Of a stretch of DNA of 9,062 nucleotides, positions 1 to 6,391 are shown one piece after another. The DNA comes from Gammaproteobacteria bacterium. GTDB lineage: Bacteria > Pseudomonadota > Gammaproteobacteria > DSM-16500. The notes under the pieces were generated by a model. That model searched no databases, was not told where the DNA came from, and saw only the letters and a list, made by a program, of their open reading frames with translations. Position 1 is the stretch's first letter; every line of letters begins with the position of its first letter. The stretch covers positions 1 through 9,062 of the forward strand of contig JABDEF010000056.1 of the NCBI GenBank assembly GCA_013287235.1, in the 5' to 3' direction. The translations under genes and the position numbers were made by a program.

Positions 1-315
1 CGGATAAAGTGCTAATAGAGCGATAAAAATGCCAGTAATGAGCGTCGCTAACCAAATGGGGGTCTCACCGAAAGTATGAATACTGATAAAAACCCAATAG
101 ACGCCTGATCCAAATAAACCAAGTCCATATAGCCACCCACGAAAAAGTGCTTCTTTTGGTGTTTTATCCAAAATCAGCAACAACAATAATGCGGGGGATA
201 TTACCGCCAAAGGATAAATGGAAAAAGGTGCAAAAGCGAAGGTAAGTATGATACCTCCGAACAATGCCAGACCGCGGTCTCGTAGGCTATTTTTGAACGA
301 TGATTTGGATAGCAT
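1..315 (-). CDS. lnt: Apolipoprotein N-acyltransferase, N-terminal part (runs off the window)
   Basis: The minus strand is open from an ATG at 315 to the window edge, giving 105 codons that encode only the N-terminus of a normally ~500-residue protein. The translation has hydrophobic segments at about residues 17-38 and 40-55, then GWLYGLGLFGSGVYWVFIS (about 62-80) and SIHTFGETP. This closely matches the conserved N-terminal membrane region of Lnt. Lnt is an inner-membrane enzyme that transfers an acyl chain from phospholipid to the N-terminal cysteine of lipoproteins, the last step of lipoprotein maturation. The nitrilase-like catalytic domain lies outside the window. A TAA in frame at 333-331 leaves ATG 315 as the only ATG for this reading frame. 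No clear Shine-Dalgarno precedes it. The gene is divergent from the porin gene. The identity is confident, but only the first fifth is visible. Confidence 0.85.
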   Translation of the reverse strand, partial: MLSKSSFKNSLRDRGLALFGGIILTFAFAPFSIYPLAVISPALLLLLILDKTPKEALFRGWLYGLGLFGSGVYWVFISIHTFGETPIWLATLITGIFIALLALYP

Positions 316-391
316 GTTTAAATTTAAATGTTATATAGAGGGTGAAGTGTAACGGATTCGTCAGGTGTTGGGCAAGTTCTCCCTGTGCATT

Positions 392-476
392 AACGTCGTC
401 CCGTGATGCTTTGACAGGGGACTGGACTCCTTGCCCGGGTAAAAGTCCTGTATACAGAGTATTACGGGACGACGTT
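392..476. repeat. 85-bp palindromic (REP/MITE-like) intergenic element
   Basis: Perfect 13-bp terminal inverted repeats, AACGTCGTCCCGT at 392-404 and its complement at 464-476, continue inward to a 22-bp stem (392-413 with 455-476) if three G-T pairs are allowed. An inner arm, 415-423 with 444-450, pairs with a two-base bulge. All three wobbles are G-U in a plus-strand transcript and would be A-C mismatches on the other strand. The element sits between two divergent genes (lnt and the porin), so it is not the terminator of either. The CCCGTGATGCTTTG... GGACTCC text recalls the dispersed GTCATCCCG/GGGATCC palindromes of many proteobacterial genomes (from memory). It is probably a non-autonomous dispersed repeat. 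Confidence 0.6.
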
Positions 477-503
477 TAAAAAGCAAAAAAAATGTTTTAT
501 CCC

Positions 504-532
504 TTGTGATCATACGTAAACTTTGTTAATTT
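504..532 (+). promoter_or_regulatory. Weak candidate promoter for the porin gene
   Basis: TTGTGA (504-509) and TAATTT (527-532) are separated by 17 bp. A better -10-like TATAAA lies at 532-537 but has no good -35 at the right distance. The whole 477-595 stretch is AT-rich, with poly-A and poly-T runs (for example nine T around 580), so such matches arise easily by chance. No convincing Fur box (GATAATGATAATCATTATC-like) was seen, although a siderophore porin would be expected to be iron-regulated. Confidence 0.2.
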
Positions 533-638
533 ATAAAACCCAAAAAAATTTCCCTCATTTTCCCAAGGATTTTTTTTTCGTTCACTCATCGAAGGATGAA
601 GGGGTGTTGGCTTGTATTTGTTAAATTCAGTTTGAAAG

Positions 639-644
639 AGGAGG
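639..644 (+). promoter_or_regulatory. Shine-Dalgarno that fixes the porin start at 650
   Basis: AGGAGG at 639-644 is followed by a 5-base spacer and ATG 650. The upstream in-frame ATG at 596 has no comparable site, and starting there would put 18 non-signal residues before a good signal peptide. Confidence 0.85.
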
Positions 645-649
645 ATTTC

Positions 650-2266
650 ATGAAACACAAATTTAGTCGGTTAGTCGTGAGTTTGGCCATTTTGGGTGTC
701 TTTTCACCCTCCGCAATTTCTGCTGTCGATTCTCAAACCAAAAAAATTGCCCTTTTGGAGTCCCAGGTGGCTGACCTTCAAAAACAAATGCACGCATTAA
801 AGAAGCAAGGTAATAATCAAGCCGACCCTCCTGCAACAAAGAAAACTACGGTCGCAGCAAATGCGAATCCTCCTGGGATGACCCCTTCCAAAAATCCACA
901 GATACAAGGTCCAACCGATTTACCCATCACGGGGCCTTTATATCTTCCTGTGGATTTGGACGTGCCTGGACAATCATTCGTATCTTCAGGGCCCTATATT
1001 GGTATTCCGTTAGAATTTTCCGGGGGTAACCTCATTATCAACACCCCAAGTGTGAATGAAGATGTCATTTTATTAAATGTTGATCTTAATGTGGATAAAC
1101 GGTTAAGAGCCATGGGGCGGGACCCAGAAGGGATTGGCTCGCACATATTATTAAGCGGTCTCGTGGAAGGTCAGGCACTCTATCGCAATGGAGGCGGCGC
1201 AAGCTCGGATAGCACCGATATCGATTTAACAAGCGTTAACTTAGATGCGTATATTTTAGGACCGAGTCCATGGACTTCTGCTTTTATCGAGTTTGCTTAT
1301 GATAATAACATAGGTACGCAAACGGGGTCGTTTAGTAACAATGACCGCGTGTTAGATTCTCGCGTATTCGTGAATAAAGCATTTATCGTATTAGGTGATT
1401 TCACAAGGTCGCCGTATTATGCGAGTTTAGGTCAAATGTTTGTACCATTTGGTGTTTATTCCACCACCATGGTCAGTAGTCCTTTACAAAAAATCTTAGC
1501 ACGTACACCTGCTCGCGCAGCTGTTGTGGGTTATAAATCACAATCAGAAAATTCGTTATTAGCCACGGGTTATATTTTTAATGGACCCACTCAAACCGAT
1601 AATACAAATCGCATCAATAATGCGGGTGTTAATCTATCTTATAAATTTACAAAAGGCGAAAAGTTTTCTGCGACCTTTGGCGGCGGTATTATTAAGAATA
1701 TTGCGGATTCTGGGGGTATGCAGATTACAGGTAATAATAATTTCAACCCTCCGTTGTTCGGTGGTTTTGGCGGGCCTATCGAAACCTTCACCAATACGGC
1801 AGGAGTAGTGGAACAAGTCGCGACGGGCGACGAAAATTTAGTACATCAAGTCCCCGCGGTAGATGCGAATATGAAACTAGGAATGGGTGATTTCCAATTT
1901 ATTGGTGAATATATTACTGCCATTCGCCATTTTTCACCGGCTGATATGACGTTTAATGGTGACGGTGCACAGCCTCAAGCCATGAATGTGGAATTGGTAT
2001 ATAACATTCCTTACTTTGTGAATCCCACCTCTGTGGGCGTGAGTTATCAATGGAGTCAAGATGCATTAGCCATTGGATTGCCATCACAGCGATATTCATT
2101 AACTATCAACCGCTCATTCTGGAAAAATACATTGCAGAGTTTAGAATTCCGTCGTGATTATGATTACGAGAGAGGCGATACCTCGACGGGTTCTGGCATT
2201 GCAGGTCCGACAGGTACAAGCGGAATTGTGAATATGATCACCTTCCAGTTTGATTATTACTTCTAA
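650..2266 (+). CDS. LbtU-family siderophore porin (outer-membrane beta-barrel)
   Basis: The 538-residue protein starts with a Sec signal peptide: MKHKFSR, then a hydrophobic core, with likely cleavage after residue 25 (SAISA|VDSQ). Next comes a short coiled coil, KKIALLESQVADLQKQMHAL (about 31-50), a Pro/Ala/Thr-rich linker (about 54-95) and a long Gly/Asn/aromatic-rich stretch. The last residue is Phe (TFQFDYYF), the usual recognition signal for beta-barrel assembly. Coiled coil plus barrel is the layout of LbtU, the Legionella outer-membrane importer of legiobactin, and of its Legionellales paralogues. The expected role is uptake of a ferric siderophore or another small ligand without a TonB-dependent plug; substrate cannot be read from sequence. 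No lbtA/B/C-like gene is in the window. It is monocistronic, convergent with nth and divergent from lnt. The family is fairly sure; whether it is the true LbtU orthologue or a paralogue is not. Confidence 0.8.
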   Translation: MKHKFSRLVVSLAILGVFSPSAISAVDSQTKKIALLESQVADLQKQMHALKKQGNNQADPPATKKTTVAANANPPGMTPSKNPQIQGPTDLPITGPLYLPVDLDVPGQSFVSSGPYIGIPLEFSGGNLIINTPSVNEDVILLNVDLNVDKRLRAMGRDPEGIGSHILLSGLVEGQALYRNGGGASSDSTDIDLTSVNLDAYILGPSPWTSAFIEFAYDNNIGTQTGSFSNNDRVLDSRVFVNKAFIVLGDFTRSPYYASLGQMFVPFGVYSTTMVSSPLQKILARTPARAAVVGYKSQSENSLLATGYIFNGPTQTDNTNRINNAGVNLSYKFTKGEKFSATFGGGIIKNIADSGGMQITGNNNFNPPLFGGFGGPIETFTNTAGVVEQVATGDENLVHQVPAVDANMKLGMGDFQFIGEYITAIRHFSPADMTFNGDGAQPQAMNVELVYNIPYFVNPTSVGVSYQWSQDALAIGLPSQRYSLTINRSFWKNTLQSLEFRRDYDYERGDTSTGSGIAGPTGTSGIVNMITFQFDYYF

Positions 2267-2281
2267 AAAAATCCACCGACT

Positions 2282-2316
2282 GAGTAGCATGGGGTCAGAC
2301 CTGATCCCTGTTACTC
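2282..2316. terminator. Strong hairpin between convergent porin and nth genes
   Basis: GGGGTCAG (2291-2298) pairs with CTGATCCC (2301-2308), and outer arms GAGTA (2282-2286) with TACTC (2312-2316) extend it to about 16 bp, with a G-U at 2287/2311 and a bulged T at 2290. The right arm covers the nth stop codon (2311-2313). Its position suits a transcription end for the porin gene. However, no T-tract follows on either strand, so it may instead be a dispersed palindrome: GGGGTCAG-type ends occur in REP-like repeats (from memory). Confidence 0.5.
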
Positions 2317-2952
2317 TATCACTTCAGTTTTGTCAGGATATTCACAAAGATCGTTAATCAAACACTCGGGACAATGCGGTTTGCGTGCAGTGCAAACATA
2401 TCGGCCATGTAAAATTAACCAATGATGCGCATCATGTAAAAAATTCTCCGGAATGACTTTCATTAATTGTTTTTCGATCTCAAGCGGCGTGGTACCTTTT
2501 GCAAGTCCAATCCGTTGCGCGACGCGAAAAATATGTGTATCGACAGCAATCACGGGTTCTTTAAAATAAGTATTTAAAATCACATTCGCGGTTTTCCGGC
2601 CAACGCCCGGAAGTTCTTCTAACGATTCGCGAGAGTGCGGCACTTTTGAATGGTGTTTATCGATGAGAATTTGACAAGTCTTTAGAATATTTGCGGTTTT
2701 ATTTTTATATAAACCAATCGTTTTCAAATATGCCTGTAATTTTTTTTCGCCTAGTTTTAAAATTTCTTCCGGCGTATTGGCAACTTTAAATAATTTTTCT
2801 GTTGCTTTGTTGACAGATACATCAGTTGCTCTTGCTGATAAGATCACTGAAATTAATAATTCAAATGGCGAATGATATTTTAATTCCGTCGTTGGATGAG
2901 GATTTGCGCGACGAAAACGGGTAAAGATTGCATTTGTTTGTTTGGGGTTCAT
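2311..2952 (-). CDS. nth: Endonuclease III (DNA glycosylase/AP lyase)
   Basis: The product is 213 residues, close to the E. coli protein (211). It excises oxidised pyrimidines and nicks the abasic site in base-excision repair. The helix-hairpin-helix LEELPGVGRKTANV (111-124) carries the catalytic lysine K120. VDTHIFRV (137-144) carries the catalytic aspartate D138. The C-terminus has the [4Fe-4S] ligands C187-x6-C194-x2-C197-x5-C203, with both catalytic residues and all four cysteines at the E. coli numbers. The enzyme therefore appears intact. It is transcribed away from the neighbouring glycosyltransferase gene, with only 31 bp between the two starts. No clear Shine-Dalgarno lies before ATG 2952, but the N-terminus (MNPKQTNAIFTRFRRANPHP) matches the family's usual start. 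The upstream gap contains a small inverted repeat, TGTAT-N5-ATACA (2955-2969). In several related genomes nth follows rsxB; that partner is absent here. Confidence 0.97.
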   Translation of the reverse strand: MNPKQTNAIFTRFRRANPHPTTELKYHSPFELLISVILSARATDVSVNKATEKLFKVANTPEEILKLGEKKLQAYLKTIGLYKNKTANILKTCQILIDKHHSKVPHSRESLEELPGVGRKTANVILNTYFKEPVIAVDTHIFRVAQRIGLAKGTTPLEIEKQLMKVIPENFLHDAHHWLILHGRYVCTARKPHCPECLINDLCEYPDKTEVIE

Positions 2953-2983
2953 ACTGTATCAAGTATACATAAAGGAATGAAAA

Positions 2984-3922
2984 ATGCCAGAACAGATGCC
3001 CTATATCAGTATCGTTATCCCAGTTTATAATGAAGAAGAAACGCTGGAAGAATTGTATCGTCGATTAACGAATGCATTAGATCTTTTGAATAAATCTTAT
3101 GAAATCATTTTTACCAATGATGGAAGCAAGGATCGCTCTAGTCAAATTTTGCAGGAATTTCATCAACGGCGTCCGAATCAAATTCGCGTGATCGAATTTA
3201 GCGGAAATTTCGGCCAGCATATGGCCATCATGGCTGGCTTTGAACGGATACGGGGTGAAATTATTGTGACATTGGATGCTGATTTGCAAAATCCACCGGA
3301 AGAAATTGTGAAACTCATTGAAGCAAGTGAAGCGGGTCATGATGTGGTGAATACCTATCGCAAAAATCGCCAAGATCGCTGGTCACGCCGGATACTGTCA
3401 AAAGCACACAATAAGATGCGGAGCCTTTTGATTCCACATCTTCAAATGATAGATGAAGGTTGTATGTTACGCGCTTATCGAAGAAGAATTGTTGATTTGA
3501 TGGCAAGTACGGGAGAGGTAAATACATTTATTCCAGCACTCGCCTTAAGTTATGCAGTGAATCCTACCGAAATTGCAGTGGATCACGAAGCGCGTTTTGC
3601 AGGTCAATCCAATTATACATTTTATCGCTTAATTCGTTATAATTTCGATTTAGTGACAAACTTCTCCTTATTTCCGTTGCAAATTTTTACTTTCCTTGGG
3701 ATGTTTGTCTCTTTCGCAAGTTTTATTTTCGTGATTTTTTTAGCGGTTCGTCGAGTCATCGTGGGTGGAGATGCGGAAGGCGTCTTTACGCTTTTTGCCA
3801 TTTTATTTTTTTTATTGGGGATAGTGTTATTGGGTTTAGGGATTGTCGGTGAATATATTGGCCGTATTTACCAAGAGGTAAGAAAACGGCCAAGGTTCGT
3901 GATTCAAAAGATTTTAGAATGA
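2984..3922 (+). CDS. ArnC-like polyprenyl-phosphate glycosyltransferase (GT2, two C-terminal membrane helices)
   Basis: The 312-residue protein has an N-terminal GT-A domain: SIVIPVYNEEETLEELY (9-25), TNDGSKD (44-50), NFGQHMAIMAGF (75-86), the metal-binding TLDADLQNPPEEI (96-108, DxD = D98/D100) and DEGCMLRAYRR (157-167). Two membrane helices follow (about 231-256 and 267-289), then the basic tail GEYIGRIYQEVRKRPRF. GQHxAIMAGF, LDADLQNPPEEI, GCMLRAYRR and GEYIGRIY closely resemble E. coli ArnC, which moves formylated aminoarabinose from UDP to undecaprenyl phosphate for lipid A modification. The enzyme should act at the inner-membrane cytoplasmic face and make a lipid-linked sugar. No other arn gene is visible, so the sugar may differ and a gene symbol is withheld. 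One oddity is that the usual DDGS reads NDGS (N45). The start is supported by AAGGA at 2972-2976. Confidence 0.85.
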   Translation: MPEQMPYISIVIPVYNEEETLEELYRRLTNALDLLNKSYEIIFTNDGSKDRSSQILQEFHQRRPNQIRVIEFSGNFGQHMAIMAGFERIRGEIIVTLDADLQNPPEEIVKLIEASEAGHDVVNTYRKNRQDRWSRRILSKAHNKMRSLLIPHLQMIDEGCMLRAYRRRIVDLMASTGEVNTFIPALALSYAVNPTEIAVDHEARFAGQSNYTFYRLIRYNFDLVTNFSLFPLQIFTFLGMFVSFASFIFVIFLAVRRVIVGGDAEGVFTLFAILFFLLGIVLLGLGIVGEYIGRIYQEVRKRPRFVIQKILE

Positions 3923-3924
3923 AA

Positions 3925-3954
3925 GTGCATATCCCCTGTTTGAGGCCTATGCGC
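3925..3954 (+). terminator. Possible hairpin just after the glycosyltransferase stop
   Basis: GTGCATA (3925-3931) pairs with TATGCGC (3948-3954) through 7 bp with one G-U and a 16-base loop, starting two bases after the stop codon. No T-run follows, so its role as a terminator is uncertain. Confidence 0.3.
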
Positions 3955-3956
3955 AA

Positions 3957-3992
3957 CATTGAATTTTGGAATTAATACTTCCAATTTTCAAG
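3957..3992 (+). repeat. Tandem palindrome, unit 1, upstream of the AAA ATPase gene
   Basis: This 36-bp unit contains two facing 13-bp half-sites, 3959-3971 (TTGAATTTTGGAA) and 3979-3991 (complement of TTGAAAATTGGAA), around a 7-bp spacer. It matches unit 2 at 27 of 36 positions. Unit centres are 61 bp apart, close to six helical turns, so both would face the same side of the DNA. It lies just upstream of the candidate -35 at 3999. Confidence 0.7.
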
Positions 3993-3998
3993 TTTTAC

Positions 3999-4027
3999 TT
4001 GACGAAAGAGTCATTCTCATTGAAAAT
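3999..4027 (+). promoter_or_regulatory. Probable promoter of the AAA ATPase gene
   Basis: TTGACG (3999-4004, five of six to the -35 consensus) and GAAAAT (4022-4027, four of six to the -10 consensus) are separated by 17 bp. The -35 lies between the two palindromes and the -10 lies inside the left arm of the second one. A protein bound to unit 2 would therefore be expected to block RNA polymerase. Confidence 0.4.
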
Positions 4028-4053
4028 TGGAGAATATTGTTCCGATTTTCAAG
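4018..4053 (+). repeat. Tandem palindrome, unit 2, overlapping promoter -10 and the ribosome-binding site
   Basis: The half-sites are 4020-4032 (TTGAAAATTGGAG) and 4040-4052 (complement of TTGAAAATCGGAA), again with a 7-bp spacer. The right arm ends in the first A residues of the Shine-Dalgarno AAGGTG (4051-4056), just before ATG 4061. The unit could act as a DNA operator. In the mRNA it could form a hairpin that hides the ribosome-binding site. The pairing is conserved by compensating and wobble positions, not by identity alone. Confidence 0.7.
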
Positions 4054-4060
4054 GTGAATC

Positions 4061-5194
4061 ATGCAAAGATTGCAATATATTGAGCAGATAGCTGCTGCAT
4101 TTAAAACAAGCAAAATTGTCGCAATGCTTGGGCCAAGACAATGCGGCAAAACCACACTTGCTCGTGAATATTTTAAAATAAGTAATGGGGTACAAGAAAA
4201 TTATTTTGATCTAGAAAATCCGATCGATTTACTTCGGTTGCAAGATCCTATGCTGGCACTAGACACATTACAAGATCTCATTATCATTGATGAAATACAG
4301 CGTATCCCTGAATTATTTCCTATATTAAGAGTGCTGGTAGATCGCGCTCCGCCATTACAACGTTATCTTATTCTGGGAAGCGCATCTCGTGAATTAATTA
4401 GACAAAGCTCAGAAAGTTTAGCTGGTAGAATACATTATATCGAAATTACACCATTTTCAATCCCTGAAATAAATGACATTGAAAAATTATGGATAAGAGG
4501 GGGATTTCCATTATCTTACTTAGCAGGCAGTGATCTAGATAGCATCCAATGGCGCAAAGATTACATCAAAACTTTTCTAGAGCAAGACATACCCCAGTTA
4601 GGAATTAACATTCCAACTGCACATTTAAGACGTTTCTGGATGATGTTGGCGCATTATCATGGCCAAATTTTTAATGCATCAGAAATAGGAAATTCTATGG
4701 ATTTATCGCATCATACGGTAAAAAATTATCTTGATATTTTAACAGGCACATTTATGGTACGGCAATTAACACCATGGTTTGAAAACATTGCTAAGCGCCA
4801 AGTAAAATCAAAAAAGATTTATTTCAGAGATTCCGGTATTTTGCATACTTTATTAAATATTGATAAAAAAACTGATCTACTTTCTAACCCTAAAATTGGC
4901 TCTTCGTGGGAGGGATTTGCTTTAGAATCAGTCATTCGTCATCATCAAGTAGATGAACATGATTGCTATTTCTGGTCAACTTTTTCTGGGGCAGAACTTG
5001 ATTTATTAATCATATTAAACGGAGAGCGTCACGGTTATGAGTTTAAATTTTCAAAACAACCCAAGCTGACTAAATCCATGCAAATCGCTTGTGACGATTT
5101 AAAATTAAAAACTCTCACAGTAATATATCCTGGAGATAAACTTATTCGTCTAACAGAATCGATTACCTGTAAAGGCTTGAATAGTATCACCTAG
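4061..5194 (+). CDS. COG1373-type AAA ATPase with DUF4143 (PD-(D/E)XK-like) C-terminal domain
   Basis: This 377-residue protein has the usual length and layout of the AAA_14/DUF4143 family. The Walker A is GPRQCGKT (24-31), the Walker B LIIIDEIQ (73-80, D77/E78), and a sensor-like GSASRE lies at 106-111. A winged-helix-like stretch, FNASEIGNSMDLSHHTVKNY (204-223), implies DNA binding. The C-terminal domain has YFRDSGILHTLL (254-265), WEGFALESVI (283-292) and GAELDLLIILNGERHGYEFK (310-329). This preserves the E-x-D...E-x-K pattern of PD-(D/E)XK nuclease folds (D314, E327, K329). These proteins are widespread and their function is essentially unknown. ATP binding is secure, and nuclease activity is only suggested. 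It stands alone, with tandem palindromes upstream and a hairpin downstream. The start follows AAGGTG (4051-4056). Codon use is more AT-rich than in the porin gene, compatible with transfer. Confidence 0.9.
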   Translation: MQRLQYIEQIAAAFKTSKIVAMLGPRQCGKTTLAREYFKISNGVQENYFDLENPIDLLRLQDPMLALDTLQDLIIIDEIQRIPELFPILRVLVDRAPPLQRYLILGSASRELIRQSSESLAGRIHYIEITPFSIPEINDIEKLWIRGGFPLSYLAGSDLDSIQWRKDYIKTFLEQDIPQLGINIPTAHLRRFWMMLAHYHGQIFNASEIGNSMDLSHHTVKNYLDILTGTFMVRQLTPWFENIAKRQVKSKKIYFRDSGILHTLLNIDKKTDLLSNPKIGSSWEGFALESVIRHHQVDEHDCYFWSTFSGAELDLLIILNGERHGYEFKFSKQPKLTKSMQIACDDLKLKTLTVIYPGDKLIRLTESITCKGLNSIT

Positions 5195-5214
5195 ATTGAC
5201 TGTTTCACAGAGGG

Positions 5215-5254
5215 GCTTGTTCGTTCAGCTTACTCACTCAGCTGAACGAATAGC
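5215..5254. terminator. Bidirectional hairpin between convergent genes
   Basis: A perfect 11-bp inverted repeat, TTCGTTCAGCT (5220-5230) and AGCTGAACGAA (5240-5250), has a 9-base loop. It extends outward through a G-U pair, a T-A pair and, past one bulge, GC pairs to 5215/5254. It is central in the 78-bp gap between the convergent AAA gene (stop 5194) and the next gene (stop 5273), so it can serve both strands. No T-tract follows on either strand, so the intrinsic-termination claim rests on position and stem strength. Confidence 0.5.
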
Positions 5255-5272
5255 ATTTCAAACGGTAAGACA

Positions 5273-6358
5273 TTAGAATGAGCGTCGTCGCGGCAAAGAT
5301 TCCGAGGGCTGGGATCCTTCCTTGGCTTCATTCAATGGTTTGTTTTCGAGTGCTGCGTTGTGAGGGTTGTGAGGCATCGCGACGGGTTCCGGTTCTTCTA
5401 GAAGTACTTCGTGAATTTCAAATAAAAAAGAGGGTAAAGCGATTCTCCGTGGCGCTGGACTAGGGTATTTTTCTTCATGTTCTTTGTATTCTTCCGCGAT
5501 CAATTGAGCAGCAAAACAATCATCTTGTTGTTCTTGTAGATGACGAAATAAGAGTGTTTCTGTTTCATCCAGTTTATTAAGAGTACGCTCACAGGCATGG
5601 GAGATGCATTCCCGAATTAAACGGCAAGCGGCATGAACGCGTCCATCGTGTTGTGATTGTAAAAATTGATACTTTTCTTCTGTTATTTTATATTCTTCTA
5701 CGGATAATCCAACGCGACGAGGAGGAGCTGGTTTTTTGATTCTCAATAAACTCTCTGTGACGAAATGCGTCGAAATGGAATCATCATCATGAGAAACATA
5801 GATCATGGTATTATTGAGTAAACGATGAAGTTGAACGAAGGACTCTCGAAATGATGGATCCTTCGTTCCTAACGAATCCAAAAAAACATTCATTTCATTT
5901 TCATTCGCATGTTGGTAGTTTAATAAATAATAAAAAGTCCATGCACGTAAGACAGGATTTTCCATTTCATGAATGACATCAAGCATGCCGCTGACAGCTC
6001 CCTCAAAGCTATCGTTGCTTCCAATTAATGCTTGGAGGTCTTCAATATGAATTTGTTCTTCTATCAAAAAATGTAACCATGCATACGGTGGTAGATTAAA
6101 AAGTGCTGGGAATTCATCTTTTTTAGAAATAACAATTTTTATTTTTTCAAGGGTATTTGAAGAAATAGTGATTTTATTCAGTTCGTCAATTAATTGTTTT
6201 GGTGGAACATCTTTAAAAAGAATCGAAAATGTATCTCGATTATCTGTATCAAATATATATTTCGCGATAAGCGATTTTGCTTTCGCTTCTGCCATGAAAA
6301 GATCGATTTGAAGCTGTAAGGATGCGTTAATAATTTTTTTGGGTCGTTGATCGAACAT
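5273..6358 (-). CDS. Hypothetical protein, 361 aa, with mirrored internal repeat; possible secreted effector
   Basis: I do not recognise a family. The 361-residue product has no signal peptide or membrane segment. It is mostly helical-looking and mixed-charge up to about residue 315, then has a Pro/Glu/Asn-rich, probably disordered tail ending in SLPRRRSF. A block occurs twice in mirrored order: PAPPRRVGLS (210-219) followed by EEYKITEEKY (221-230), and EEYKEHEEKY (289-298) followed by PAPRRIALPS (301-310). About 58 residues with cysteines C245, C251, C256 and C281 lie between. A glutamate-rich stretch near the C-terminus (VLLEEPEPV, about 318-326) loosely recalls the E-block of Dot/Icm substrates. 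Together with the probable order, this makes an effector a fair guess but not evidence of one. AAGGAG (6373-6368) lies 9 bases before ATG 6358, so the start is well supported. It converges on the AAA ATPase gene. Confidence 0.75.
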   Translation of the reverse strand: MFDQRPKKIINASLQLQIDLFMAEAKAKSLIAKYIFDTDNRDTFSILFKDVPPKQLIDELNKITISSNTLEKIKIVISKKDEFPALFNLPPYAWLHFLIEEQIHIEDLQALIGSNDSFEGAVSGMLDVIHEMENPVLRAWTFYYLLNYQHANENEMNVFLDSLGTKDPSFRESFVQLHRLLNNTMIYVSHDDDSISTHFVTESLLRIKKPAPPRRVGLSVEEYKITEEKYQFLQSQHDGRVHAACRLIRECISHACERTLNKLDETETLLFRHLQEQQDDCFAAQLIAEEYKEHEEKYPSPAPRRIALPSFLFEIHEVLLEEPEPVAMPHNPHNAALENKPLNEAKEGSQPSESLPRRRSF

Positions 6359-6391
6359 GCTTATTCTCTCCTTGAGATGATTTAGTTCTTA

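Noticed and set aside
542..589. A-run/T-run pairing upstream of the porin as an intrinsic terminator
   Set aside because: Pairing is almost only A-T with a large loop and no GC stem; simple AT-richness of the leader explains it.
596..649. Upstream ATG extending the porin by 18 residues
   Set aside because: It would bury the signal peptide behind a non-signal leader, and it lacks a ribosome-binding site, whereas AGGAGG sits five bases before ATG 650.
3957..4053. CRISPR-like repeat-spacer array
   Set aside because: There are only two units, they are internally palindromic and diverged (27 of 36 identical), and no cas gene is near. They fit paired operators better.
5198..5212. GACTGTTTCAC as a third copy of the repeat flanking the small secreted gene
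   Set aside because: Only the first eight bases match, and neither the palindromic partner nor the 23-base block is present.
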